Source of the DNA: Phycicoccus endophyticus
GTDB taxonomy: Bacteria; Actinomycetota; Actinomycetes; Actinomycetales; Dermatophilaceae
Reading direction: 5' to 3'
Length of the DNA: 64,000 nucleotides
Assembly: GCF_011326735.1 (NCBI RefSeq)
Contig: NZ_JAANCN010000007.1
Span: forward strand, 1-64,000
The notes under the pieces were generated by a model. It had not been told where the DNA came from. It ran no database searches and worked only from the letters and a program-made list of their open reading frames with translations. The translations under genes were made by a program, and so were the position numbers. Shown here in pieces: positions 44,072-53,176 of this stretch (positions are counted from its first letter, which is position 1; every line of letters starts with the position of its first letter).

Positions 44072-46069
44072 GTGACCGCCGGGGGGCGCCGGCGGTCGGT
44101 CGCGGCCGGCCTGGCCGGGCTGCTCGGCGGCCTGCTGCTCGCGGGCTCGGTGGCGCTGCCGGCGGCCGCGGCGACCTCCGCCGACACCCTGGCCGGCGGC
44201 ACGCTCGTCGGGGGCCGGCTCGGTGCCTGGGGCGGGTCCCCGGGCTCGGTGGCCGCCGCCGAGCAGGCCGACTCCCTCCACGTGGCCGTCGAGGCCGAGC
44301 GGGACGGCTCGGTGGTCGTCACCGAGGACATCACCTGGCGCTTCCCCGAGGGCGAGCAGCGCCACGGGATCTACCGCAACGTCCGCGTCCGTGCCGGCTA
44401 CCAGGACAGCGAGACCCGCTACCGCTACTACGAGCTCTCCGGGGTCGAGGTCACTTCACCGACCGGGGCGCCCACGGACATCACCGTCGAGGACAACGGT
44501 GCCGACCGGCGCATCCGGATCGGCAGCCCGTCCGAGACGGTCTCCGGCACCGCGCGCTACGTCGTGCGCTTCCGGTTGGCCCACCTGGTCAACGACATCG
44601 GCGACGGCACCGCGGAGGTCTACTACGACGTCGTGAGCACGGCCAACGGCGTGCCGCAGCACGACGTGCGCGCCACCGTCGCCGGCCCGGTGCCCGTCAC
44701 CCGGGCGGCGTGCTACTACGGCGAGTTCGGCTCGACCACCGCGTGCGAGGCGTCCGCCGGCGACCCGGCCTCCTACCGGGTCCCCGACCTCGAGGCGCGT
44801 GAGGGCGCCTCGGTCGTCGCCTCGTTCCCGCGCGGCGCCTTCGGCGACCTCGCGCCCGACCTGCGCACCGGCAGCGTCTCCAGCGACGAGGGCAGCCCGC
44901 TCAGCCCGGAGGCGGCGCGCACTCTCGGGCTGCTCACCCTCGGGGCCGGGGCGCTCGTCCCCCTCGGTGCGGCCACCGCCATGGGCCTGCTCGTCTGGCG
45001 CCGCGGCCGGGACGAGCAGTACGCCGGGCTCACGCCCGGTCTCACCCCCGGGGTGGACCAGCGGCCGGTGGTCGTGCGCGGTGGCGACGCCCCGACGGTC
45101 GCGGTGCGGTTCACGCCGCCGGACGGCGTCCAGCCGGGGATGGTCGGCACGGTCATCGACGAGGAGGCCGGCATCCTCGACGTCACCGCGACCATCGTCG
45201 ACCTCGCCGTGCGTGGGCACCTGCAGATCGGCCGGGACGACTCCGGGCACTTCCGGCGCGAGGACTGGGTGCTCACCCGGACCACCCCGCCGGCACGCTC
45301 GGCCCCGCTGAGCCCCTACGAGCAGCTCCTCCACGAGTCGCTCTTCGCCGCCGGCGACACCGTGGCGCTCTCGTCCCTGAAGAACCGCTTCCGCCCGACC
45401 CTCGACGCCGTGCAGCACCTCATGTACGACGAGGTCGTCGAGCGCGGCTGGTTCCGGCGCAGCCCGCAGGCCCAGCGCTCGGGCTGGATGGCCCTCGGCA
45501 CGGTGGTCGCCGGCCTCGGCGTCCTCACCGGCTTCTTCCTCGTCGGGCCGGCCTCCGGGCTGTTCGCCGACGCCGGGCTGCCGGCGAACCCCGGCTGGGT
45601 GCTCGCCGGGGGCCTCGTCGTCGGCGGGCTCGTGACCCGGGCGCTCGGCCGGCGGATGGCGGCGCGCACGGCCGAGGGGTCGGCCGTCCTGGCCCAGGCC
45701 CGCGGCTTCGAGCGCTACCTGAAGACCGCGGAGGCCAACCAGATCCGCTGGGAGGAGGCCCAGGACGTCTTCTCCCGCTACCTGCCCTACGCCATCGTCT
45801 TCGGCGTCGCGGAGCGCTGGGCCGAGGTGTTCGAGGAGCTCGCCGCCACCGCGGCCGCGGCCGGGCACACCGTGCTCGCCCCGGCCTGGTACTCGGGTGC
45901 CTGGTCGGCCGCCGGCTTCCGCGACATCGCCTCGAGCATGGACTCCTTCTCGACGCTCGCCGCCGGCACCTTCGTCTCCACGCCGGGCTCGTCGGGCTCC
46001 TCGGGGTTCAGCATGGGCGGCGGCTTCTCCGGCGGTGGCGGGGGAGGGACCTCCGGCGGCAGCTGGTGA
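44072..46069 (+). CDS. DUF2207 membrane protein with Gly/Ser-rich tail
   Basis: 665 aa from GTG 44072 with GAGGAG at 44062-44067. A signal peptide or N-terminal helix (about 8-32) is followed by the DUF2207 extracellular domain (about 60-280; VVTEDITWRFPEGEQRHGIYRNV). Helices lie at about 288-310 and two near 470-520. A C-terminal cytoplasmic or extracellular region ends in SSGFSMGGGFSGGGGGGTSGG. The family has no known activity. It follows smpB by 2 nt and ends in a strong shared terminator. The Gly-rich tail is unusual and may self-associate. Confidence 0.85.
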   Translation: MTAGGRRRSVAAGLAGLLGGLLLAGSVALPAAAATSADTLAGGTLVGGRLGAWGGSPGSVAAAEQADSLHVAVEAERDGSVVVTEDITWRFPEGEQRHGIYRNVRVRAGYQDSETRYRYYELSGVEVTSPTGAPTDITVEDNGADRRIRIGSPSETVSGTARYVVRFRLAHLVNDIGDGTAEVYYDVVSTANGVPQHDVRATVAGPVPVTRAACYYGEFGSTTACEASAGDPASYRVPDLEAREGASVVASFPRGAFGDLAPDLRTGSVSSDEGSPLSPEAARTLGLLTLGAGALVPLGAATAMGLLVWRRGRDEQYAGLTPGLTPGVDQRPVVVRGGDAPTVAVRFTPPDGVQPGMVGTVIDEEAGILDVTATIVDLAVRGHLQIGRDDSGHFRREDWVLTRTTPPARSAPLSPYEQLLHESLFAAGDTVALSSLKNRFRPTLDAVQHLMYDEVVERGWFRRSPQAQRSGWMALGTVVAGLGVLTGFFLVGPASGLFADAGLPANPGWVLAGGLVVGGLVTRALGRRMAARTAEGSAVLAQARGFERYLKTAEANQIRWEEAQDVFSRYLPYAIVFGVAERWAEVFEELAATAAAAGHTVLAPAWYSGAWSAAGFRDIASSMDSFSTLAAGTFVSTPGSSGSSGFSMGGGFSGGGGGGTSGGSW

Positions 46070-46073
46070 CCAC

Positions 46074-46115
46074 CGACGAACGGGCCGCCCCCATGAGGGA
46101 GCGGCCCGTTCGTCG
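46074..46115. terminator. Bidirectional terminator, 15-bp perfect stem
   Basis: Positions 46074-46088 are perfectly complementary to 46101-46115 with a 12-nt loop. It lies 4 nt after the DUF2207 gene stop and 11 nt before the convergent csbD-like stop, so it serves both. Confidence 0.85.
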
Positions 46116-46126
46116 CGTACCGGGGG

Positions 46127-46300
46127 TCAGTGCTTGAAGGCGTCCTTGACCTTCTCCCCGGCCTGGCGCAGGTCGGACTTGGCCTGGTCGGTGCGGCCCT
46201 CGGCCTCGAGGCTCTCGTCGTCGGTGGCCTTGCCGGCCGCCTCCTTGGCCTTGCCCGAGGCGTCGGTGGCCGCGTTCTCCAGCTTGTCGTCGAAACCCAT
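46127..46300 (-). CDS. CsbD family stress protein
   Basis: 57 aa from ATG 46300, too short for most gene tracks. It reads MGFDDKLENAATDASGKAKE at the start and ends GEKVKDAFKH; the AAGKATDD and GRTDQAKSDLRQAGEKVK repeats are the CsbD pattern. CsbD-like proteins are small, Lys/Ala-rich and induced in general stress; their molecular role is not settled. It ends at the shared 15-bp terminator. A possible promoter is in the 100 nt between it and the pyc stop. Confidence 0.85.
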   Translation of the reverse strand: MGFDDKLENAATDASGKAKEAAGKATDDESLEAEGRTDQAKSDLRQAGEKVKDAFKH

Positions 46301-46402
46301 GGGTGCTTCCCTTCGTCGGTGATGGGAGCATCGAGCCGCTTCTTGACCAGGTGCCGGTTCCCCTACGGTAACCGTCCCGGCCCCCGGCGGGGCGTGCGCG
46401 GG

Positions 46403-49400
46403 TCAGCCCTCGACGACGAGGACGAGGTCGCCCCCCTCGACCTGCTGGTGGCCGTCGATGGCCAGCCGCGCCACGGTGCCGCCCGTCGGGGTCGTGATGT
46501 TGGCCTCCATCTTCATCGCCTCGATGGTCGCGACGACGGCGCCCGGCTCGACGGTGTCGCCCTGGGCCACGGTCGGGGTGACGACCCCGGCGAACGGCGC
46601 GGCGACGTGCCCGGGGGTGCCCGGGTCGGCCTTCTCGGCGGCCTTGGTCTCGGCCTCGACCGAGCGGTCGCGCACCTGGACCGGGCGGAACTGGCCGTTG
46701 AGCGTGCACATGACGTTGCGCATGCCCTGCCGGTCGGCCTCGCCCACGGAGCTGATGCCGAGGAGGAGGCGCTTGCCGGCCTCGATCTCGGCCTCGTACT
46801 CCTGGCCGTGCTCGAGTCCGTGGAGGAACTCGATGGTGCCGAGGACGGACAGGTCGCCGTAGAGCTCACGGGTCTGCTCGTACTCGCGCGTCGGGCCGGG
46901 GAAGAGCAGCTCGTTGAGGGTGCGTCGGGTGTCGGTGACGAGCGAGGCCTCCTGCTCCTCGGTGAGCTCGGTGACCCGCGGCTTGGCCTTGCGCCCCTGG
47001 AGCGCCTTGCTGCGGAAGGGCTCGGGCCAGCCGCCCGGCGGGTCGCCGAGCTCGCCCTCGAGGAAACCGATGACCGAGTCGGGGATGTCGTAGCGGGTCG
47101 GGTCCTCCTCGAAGTCGGCCGGGTCGGCGCCCGCGCCGACGAGTGCCAGCGCGAGGTCGCCGACGACCTTGCTGCTCGGGGTGACCTTGACGAGGTTGCC
47201 GAGGATCCGGTTGGCCGCGGCGTACATGTTCTCGACGTCCTCGAAACGGTCGCCGAGGCCGAGCGCGATCGCCTGCTGGCGCAGGTTGGACAGCTGCCCG
47301 CCGGGGATCTCGTGGAAGTAGACCCGCCCGGTGGGGGAGGCCAGGCCGGACTCGAACGGGGCGTAGATCCGGCGCACCGCCTCCCAGTAGGGCTCGAGGG
47401 CGAAGACGGCGTCGATGTCGAGCCCGGTCTCGCGCTCCGTGCCGTCGGTCGCGGCGACGAGGGCGGACAGGCTCGGCTGGCTCGTCGTGCCGGCCATCGT
47501 CGCGGTCGCGGCGTCGACGGCATCCACGCCGGCGTCGATCGCCGCGAGGAGGGTGCCGACCTGCCCTCCGGCCGTGTCGTGGGTGTGCAGGTGGACGGGC
47601 AGGTCGAACCGCTCGCGCAGCGCCGTGACGAGCCGGTGGGCGGCGGGCGCCCGTAGCAGTCCGGCCATGTCCTTGATGGCGAGGACGTGGGCGCCGGTCC
47701 CGACGATCTGCTCGGCGAGGCGCAGGTAGTAGTCGAGGGTGTAGAGGTCCTCGGCCGGGTCCATGAGGTTGCCCGTGTAGCACAGGGCCACCTCGGCGAC
47801 CGCCGTCCCGGTCTCGAGCACGGCGTCGACGGCCGGGCGCATCTGGTCGACGTCGTTGAGGGAGTCGAAGATCCGGAAGATGTCCAGCCCGGTACGGGCC
47901 GCCTCGTGGACGAACGCGTCGGTGACCTTCGTCGGGTACGGGGTGTAGCCGACGGTGTTGCGGCCCCGCAGCAGCATCTGGAGGGGGACGTTGGGCATCG
48001 CCTCGCGCAACAGCGCCAGCCGCTCCCACGGGTCCTCGTGGAGGAAACGCAGGGCCACGTCGTAGGTCGCCCCGCCCCAGGCCTCCATCGAGAGCAGCTG
48101 CGGGGTGGTGCGGGCCACGTGGCCGGCGACGTGCAGCAGGTCGCGGGTGCGCATCCGGGTCGCGAGCAGGCTCTGGTGGGCGTCGCGGAAGGTCGTGTCG
48201 GTGACCGGCACGTCGGTGCGCTCGCGCAGCTGCCGGGCGAAGCCCGCCGGCCCGAGCCGCTGGAGGAGGTCGCGGCTGCCGGGGGGCAGCGGGGCCTCGC
48301 GGTCGAGGGCGGGCAGCTTGGTGCGCGGCTTCAGGTGGGTCGTCGCGGGCCCGTGCGGCTGGTTGACCGTGACGTCGGCGAGGTACTGCAGCAGCTTGGT
48401 CCCGCGGTCGCCGCCCATCCGGGCCTCGAGCAGCTCGGGCCGCTCGTCGATGAAGCTCGTCGTGGCCTCACCGCGCTGGAAGGCGGGGTCGGCGAGCACG
48501 GCCTCGAGGAAGGGGATGTTCGTCGAGACCCCGCGGATGCGGAACTCGGCGAGGGCCCGCCGGGCCCGGCGCACGGCCGACTCGAAGTCCCGGCCGCGGC
48601 AGGTGAGCTTGACGAGCATCGAGTCGAAGTGCGGGCTGACCTGGGCCCCGACGAAGACCGTCCCACCGTCGAGGCGCACGCCGCCGCCACCGGCCGAGCG
48701 GTACACCGTGATCTGGCCGGCGTCCGGGCGGAAGCCGTTGGCGGGGTCCTCGGTGGTGATCCGGCACTGGAGGGCGGCGCCACGGGTGCGGATGTCCTCC
48801 TGGCGCAGGTCGAGGTCCTCGAAGGTGTCACCCGCGGCGATCCGCATCTGCGAGACGACGAGGTCGACGTCGGTGACCTCCTCGGTGACGGTGTGCTCGA
48901 CCTGGATGCGCGGGTTCATCTCGATGAAGACGTAGCGGCCGTCCTCGCCGAGGAGGAACTCCACGGTGCCGGCGTTGCGGTAGCCGATGGCCTCGGCGAA
49001 GCGCACGGCGTCGGCGCACATCCGCTCGCGCAGCTGTGGGTCGAGGTTCGGGGCCGGGGCGATCTCGACGACCTTCTGGTGGCGGCGCTGGACCGAACAG
49101 TCGCGTTCGTAGAGGTGGAGCACCGTGCCCGTGCCGTCGGCGAGGACCTGCACCTCGATGTGCCGGGGCCGCACGACGGCCTCTTCGAGGTAGAGCGTGG
49201 GGTCGCCGAACGCGGCGTCGGCCTCGCGCTGCGCCGCCTCGAGCGCCTCGCGCAGCCCCGCGGGCTCCTCGACCCGCCGCATCCCGCGCCCACCGCCACC
49301 GGAGACGGCCTTGACGAACACCGGGAAGCCGATCTCCTCGGCCGCACGGGCCAGGGCCTCCAGGTCGGTGCTCGGGTCGGCGCCGCGCAGCGTGGGCAGC

Positions 49401-49783
49401 CCGGCCTCGCGTGCGGCGGCGACCGCCCGGGCCTTGTTGCCGGCCAGGTGCAGCGCCGAGGCCGGGGGGCCGATGAAGGTGATGCCCTGGGCCTCGCAGG
49501 CCTCGGCGAGGTTCGGGTTCTCCGAGAGGAAGCCGTAGCCGGGGTAGATCGCGTCGGCGCCGCACTCGACCGCGACCCGGACGATGTTCTCGTAGTCGAG
49601 GTAGGCCCGCACGGGGTGGCCCTCTTCGCCGATCTCGTAGGACTCGTCGGCCTTGAGCCGGTGCTCGCTCGTACGGTCCTCGTGCGGGAAGACCGCGACG
49701 GTCTTGGCGCCCAGCTCGGTCGCGGCCCGGAAGGCACGGACCGCGATCTCCCCGCGGTTGGCGACGAGGATCTTGTGGAACAC
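46403..49783 (-). CDS. pyc: Pyruvate carboxylase
   Basis: 1126 aa from GTG 49783, with GGAGGT 7 nt upstream. It carboxylates pyruvate to oxaloacetate using ATP and biotin. Domains: ATP-grasp biotin carboxylase (about 1-460; ILVANRGEIAVRAFRA, SGGGGRGMR), carboxyltransferase (about 530-810; DTTFRDAHQSLLATRMRT), the PYC linker, and a C-terminal biotinyl domain with EAMKMEANI (K1091). Length matches the single-chain enzyme. It is next to ssrA and within 9 kb of ppdK and malic enzyme, the other enzymes of the PEP-pyruvate-oxaloacetate node. Confidence 0.97.
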   Translation of the reverse strand: MFHKILVANRGEIAVRAFRAATELGAKTVAVFPHEDRTSEHRLKADESYEIGEEGHPVRAYLDYENIVRVAVECGADAIYPGYGFLSENPNLAEACEAQGITFIGPPASALHLAGNKARAVAAAREAGLPTLRGADPSTDLEALARAAEEIGFPVFVKAVSGGGGRGMRRVEEPAGLREALEAAQREADAAFGDPTLYLEEAVVRPRHIEVQVLADGTGTVLHLYERDCSVQRRHQKVVEIAPAPNLDPQLRERMCADAVRFAEAIGYRNAGTVEFLLGEDGRYVFIEMNPRIQVEHTVTEEVTDVDLVVSQMRIAAGDTFEDLDLRQEDIRTRGAALQCRITTEDPANGFRPDAGQITVYRSAGGGGVRLDGGTVFVGAQVSPHFDSMLVKLTCRGRDFESAVRRARRALAEFRIRGVSTNIPFLEAVLADPAFQRGEATTSFIDERPELLEARMGGDRGTKLLQYLADVTVNQPHGPATTHLKPRTKLPALDREAPLPPGSRDLLQRLGPAGFARQLRERTDVPVTDTTFRDAHQSLLATRMRTRDLLHVAGHVARTTPQLLSMEAWGGATYDVALRFLHEDPWERLALLREAMPNVPLQMLLRGRNTVGYTPYPTKVTDAFVHEAARTGLDIFRIFDSLNDVDQMRPAVDAVLETGTAVAEVALCYTGNLMDPAEDLYTLDYYLRLAEQIVGTGAHVLAIKDMAGLLRAPAAHRLVTALRERFDLPVHLHTHDTAGGQVGTLLAAIDAGVDAVDAATATMAGTTSQPSLSALVAATDGTERETGLDIDAVFALEPYWEAVRRIYAPFESGLASPTGRVYFHEIPGGQLSNLRQQAIALGLGDRFEDVENMYAAANRILGNLVKVTPSSKVVGDLALALVGAGADPADFEEDPTRYDIPDSVIGFLEGELGDPPGGWPEPFRSKALQGRKAKPRVTELTEEQEASLVTDTRRTLNELLFPGPTREYEQTRELYGDLSVLGTIEFLHGLEHGQEYEAEIEAGKRLLLGISSVGEADRQGMRNVMCTLNGQFRPVQVRDRSVEAETKAAEKADPGTPGHVAAPFAGVVTPTVAQGDTVEPGAVVATIEAMKMEANITTPTGGTVARLAIDGHQQVEGGDLVLVVEG

Positions 49784-49876
49784 GGCGGGGACCTCCGGGG
49801 CTCGGCGGTGGGACGGCACCACCCTAGTGAGCCCGCGGCCGGCGGGGCCGAGCCGTCCCGCGGGTGGGGAACACGC

Positions 49877-49906
49877 TTGGGTCTGCCCGACGTTGGACGG
49901 CATAAT
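49877..49906 (+). promoter_or_regulatory. tmRNA promoter
   Basis: TTGGGT at 49877-49882 and CATAAT at 49901-49906 are spaced 18 nt. Transcription would start near 49912 and leave a 5' stretch of about 60 nt to be removed before the mature tmRNA end. Confidence 0.5.
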
Positions 49907-49973
49907 GGGTTCTCCGCCGGGCCGACCGGCCGCGGCGGGCGACAACTGAACAGCGTGGGAGTACGCCCCCCAC

Positions 49974-50341
49974 GGGGGTGATCGGTTTCGACATTGGTCG
50001 GATGTCCAGTGGGAAGCGGGTCGAGGACGCACGGTCATCTCGTACAACGCTCCGTGCACACCAATAGGTGCCGATTCCAAGCGCACCGACTTCGCCCTCG
50101 CCGCCTGAGCGAGCCCGAAGTCCGTTGGCCTAGGTTCGATCTCGACCTAGTCACCAGCGTCAGCTAGAGATCTTGCTGCGTCGTCGTGCCGAGCGGCGAC
50201 GCGGGACTCCCACTCGGCTGGGCCTGTCGGGGAACGTGTGCGCGCGAGCCCCGGGGCCGAGAAAATCCACAGCGCACTGCACCCGGAGAAGCCCTGGGCT
50301 GCCGTCAGTGGACGCGGGTTCGATTCCCGCCACCTCCACCA
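49974..50341 (+). ncRNA. ssrA: Transfer-messenger RNA (tmRNA)
   Basis: 368 nt including an encoded CCA end. The 5' end GGGGGTGATCGGTTTCGAC and the 3' end GGGTTCGATTCCCGCCACC form the tRNA-like half (acceptor GGGGGTG pairs with CACCTCC, plus a T arm). The reading frame resumes at 50070-50072 (GCC) and encodes the tag ADSKRTDFALAA, ending in TGA at 50106-50108; the ALAA end is the ClpXP-type degron. Several pseudoknot-like helices fill the middle. With SmpB it rescues stalled ribosomes and marks the nascent protein. A strong hairpin follows. Confidence 0.97.
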
Positions 50342-50366
50342 TCGGCGCACTCCCACGCTGTTCGGC

Positions 50367-50399
50367 GACGGCCCGGACCCCGCGCGGGTCCGGGCCGTC
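50367..50399. terminator. Bidirectional terminator, 14-bp perfect stem
   Basis: GACGGCCCGGACCC (50367-50380) pairs perfectly with GGGTCCGGGCCGTC (50386-50399). It sits between the tmRNA 3' end and the convergent ppdK stop, so it can end both transcripts. Confidence 0.85.
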
Positions 50400-50406
50400 G
50401 GTCGCG

Positions 50407-53079
50407 TCAGCCCCCGACCGCGCAGCGACCGGCCTCGAGTCGGGCCACCGGGACCCGGAAGGGCGAGCAGGAGACGTAGTCCAGGCCGGACTCGTCGAAG
50501 AACCCGATCGACTCCGGGTCGCCTCCGTGCTCACCGCACACGCCGAGCTTGAGGTCGCCACGGGTCTGGCGCCCCTCCCACGCGGCGATCTGCACGAGCC
50601 GGCCGACCCCCGTGCGGTCGATGGTCTCGAACGGCGAGACCCCGAAGATGCCCTTCTCGAGGTAGCGGGAGAAGAACGAGGACTCGACGTCGTCGCGCGA
50701 GAAGCCCCACGTCGTCTGGGTCAGGTCGTTGGTGCCGAAGGAGAAGAAGTCCGCCGTCTGGGCGATCTCGCCCGCGGTCAGGGCCGCCCGGGGCAGCTCG
50801 ATCATCGTCCCGACGAGGTGGTCGAGATGCACGGCGTGCGCCACCCGCACCTCGTGCGCCGCCGCGTCGATCTCCTCGCGGATGGCCCGCAGCTCGCGCA
50901 CGTCGCCGACGAGCGGGACCATGATCTCCGGGCGCGCCTGCCCACCGGCCTCGACGACCAGGGCCGCCGCCTCGAGGACCGCCCGGGCCTGCATCGCGAA
51001 CAGTCCCGGGATCGCCAGCCCGAGGCGCACGCCGCGCAGGCCGAGCATCGGGTTCTGCTCGTGCAGCCGCAGCACGGCCCGCAGCAGGGCGGTGTCCCGC
51101 TCGGAGTGCTCGCCGCGCTCGTCCTCGATGGCGACCCGCACCGACAGCTCGGTCAGGTCGGGGAGGAACTCGTGCAGCGGGGGGTCGAGGAGACGCACGG
51201 TGACCGGTCGGCCACCCATCGCCTCGAAGAGCTCGACGAAGTCGCGCCGCTGGAGGGGGAGCAGCTCGTCGAAGACGACCTGGCGCTCCTCGTCACCCTC
51301 GGCGAGGATCAGCCGCTCGACCATCGCGCGGCGCTCGCCGAGGAACATGTGCTCGGTGCGGGCCAGGCCGATGCCCTCGGCGCCGAAGCGGGCCGCGCGC
51401 GCGGCGTCGGCCGCGTTGTCGGCGTTCGCCCGCACCCGCAGGCGCCGTCGGCGGTCGGCGACCTCCATCATCCGGTGGACGGCCCGCACGACCGGCGGCG
51501 CGTCCTGTGGGTCGACCTCGCCCTCGAAGTAGCGCACGACGGGGGAGGGGGCCACGTCGACCTCGCCCCGGAAGACCTCACCGGTGGACCCGTCGATCGA
51601 GATCGTCTCGCCCTGGCGCACGACCGTGCCGTCCGGCAGGGTGAGGCAGCCCGCCCGGGTGTCGACGTCGAGCGCCTCGGCGCCGCACACGCAGGTGCGC
51701 CCCATACCGCGGGCGACGACGGCGGCGTGGGAGGTCTTGCCGCCCCGGCTCGTGAGGATCCCGCGCGCCGCGACCATCCCGTGCAGGTCGTCGGGGGTGG
51801 TCTCGCGGCGCACGAGGATGACGGGGGTGCCCTCCTGGGTCATCCGGACCGCGGTGTCGGAGTCGAAGACGGCCTGCCCGACGGCCGCGCCGGGGGAGGC
51901 GGCCATGCCCGTCGCCACGGCCTCGGCCCCGCCGCCGTGGACGAAGTGCGGGAACATCAGCTGGGCCAGCTGCTCGCCGGTGACCCGGGAGAGCGCCTCC
52001 TCCTCGGTGATGACCCCCTCCTCGAGCAGGTCGGTCGCGATCCGGAAGGCCGCCTCGGCGGTGCGCTTGCCGACCCGGGTCTGGAGCATCCACAGCCGGC
52101 CACGCTCGATCGTGAACTCGATGTCGCACATGTCGCGGTAGTGCTCCTCGAGCCGGGCCATGATCTCGAGCAGCTCGCGGTAGCTCGCGGGGTCGATCCG
52201 CTCGAGGTCGGCGAGGGTGAGGGTGTTGCGCACGCCCGCGACGACGTCCTCGCCCTGGGCGTCGGGCAGGTAGTCGCCGTAGGTCCCGCGCTCACCGGTC
52301 GCGGGGTCGCGGGTGAAGGCCACCCCCGAGCCGGAGTCCGCGCCGCGGTTGCCGAAGGCCATCGCCTGGATGTTGACCGCCGTGCCGAGGTCGGCGGGGA
52401 TGCGCTCCCGGCGGCGGTAGAGCGCGGCCCGGTCGGAGTTCCACGAGTCGAAGACGGCCACGACGGCGGCACGCAGCTGCTCGAGCGGCTCCTGGGGGAA
52501 GGGCGCCCCGGACTCGCGCAGGATGACCTCCTGGAAGCGCGCGGCGAGGCCACGCAGGTCGTCGACGTCGAGGTCGACGTCGGCGGTGACCCCCCGGGCC
52601 CGCTTGGCCGCGTCGATGGCGTCCTCGAACAGGTCACCGTCGAGCCCGAGGACGGTCTTGCCGTACATCTGCAGCAGCCGGCGGTAGGAGTCCCACGCGA
52701 AGCGCGGGTCACCGGTCTGGTGGGCCAGGCCCTCGACGGCCGCGTCCCCGAGCCCGACGTTGAGGACGGTCTCCATCATCCCGGGCATGGAGAACTTCGC
52801 GCCGGAGCGGACCGAGACCAGGAGCGGGTCACCGGGGTCGCCGAGGCGGCGGCCCATCCGCTGCTCGAGGGTCGCGACGTGGGCCTCGACCTCGCCCCAC
52901 AGCCCCTCGGGGGCCTCACCGTGCGCGAGGTAGTGGCGGCAGGCGTCCGTCGTGATGGTGAACCCCGGCGGCACCGGGATGCCGAGCCGGGTCATCTCGG
53001 CGAGGTTGGCCCCCTTTCCCCCGAGGAGGTCCTTCTGCTCTTTGGACCCACTCTCGAACTCGTGGACGAACGGTGCCAC
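50407..53079 (-). CDS. ppdK: Pyruvate, phosphate dikinase
   Basis: 890 aa from GTG 53079, with GAGGAGG upstream. It reversibly makes PEP from pyruvate, ATP and phosphate. The N-terminal ATP-grasp part starts FESGSKEQKDLLGGKGANLAEM. The phospho-histidine swivel has GGKTSHAAVVARGMGRTCV with H451. The C-terminal PEP-binding barrel contains RTEHMFLGERR and GVCGEHGGDPES. Length matches the bacterial enzyme. With pyc and malic enzyme it can shuttle carbon between pyruvate and C4 acids. The promoter region carries unusual palindromes. Confidence 0.97.
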   Translation of the reverse strand: MAPFVHEFESGSKEQKDLLGGKGANLAEMTRLGIPVPPGFTITTDACRHYLAHGEAPEGLWGEVEAHVATLEQRMGRRLGDPGDPLLVSVRSGAKFSMPGMMETVLNVGLGDAAVEGLAHQTGDPRFAWDSYRRLLQMYGKTVLGLDGDLFEDAIDAAKRARGVTADVDLDVDDLRGLAARFQEVILRESGAPFPQEPLEQLRAAVVAVFDSWNSDRAALYRRRERIPADLGTAVNIQAMAFGNRGADSGSGVAFTRDPATGERGTYGDYLPDAQGEDVVAGVRNTLTLADLERIDPASYRELLEIMARLEEHYRDMCDIEFTIERGRLWMLQTRVGKRTAEAAFRIATDLLEEGVITEEEALSRVTGEQLAQLMFPHFVHGGGAEAVATGMAASPGAAVGQAVFDSDTAVRMTQEGTPVILVRRETTPDDLHGMVAARGILTSRGGKTSHAAVVARGMGRTCVCGAEALDVDTRAGCLTLPDGTVVRQGETISIDGSTGEVFRGEVDVAPSPVVRYFEGEVDPQDAPPVVRAVHRMMEVADRRRRLRVRANADNAADAARAARFGAEGIGLARTEHMFLGERRAMVERLILAEGDEERQVVFDELLPLQRRDFVELFEAMGGRPVTVRLLDPPLHEFLPDLTELSVRVAIEDERGEHSERDTALLRAVLRLHEQNPMLGLRGVRLGLAIPGLFAMQARAVLEAAALVVEAGGQARPEIMVPLVGDVRELRAIREEIDAAAHEVRVAHAVHLDHLVGTMIELPRAALTAGEIAQTADFFSFGTNDLTQTTWGFSRDDVESSFFSRYLEKGIFGVSPFETIDRTGVGRLVQIAAWEGRQTRGDLKLGVCGEHGGDPESIGFFDESGLDYVSCSPFRVPVARLEAGRCAVGG

Positions 53080-53108
53080 GGCCCTCGCCTCCTCGCGATA
53101 CGGCGCTC

Positions 53109-53154
53109 AATACTACTCAACGTAGTAGATCACAGCGTAGTACCCCGAGGGGTA
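53109..53154. promoter_or_regulatory. Palindrome cluster over the ppdK promoter
   Basis: TACTAC-tcaac-GTAGTA (53111-53127) is a perfect inverted repeat; GTAGTA recurs at 53137-53142; TACCCC-ga-GGGGTA (53141-53154) is a second palindrome. On the ppdK strand TAGTAT (53114-53109) is a good -10, so the first palindrome overlaps it. Confidence 0.6.
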
Positions 53155-53176
53155 TTGCGAGGATGTAACGCGCGTC

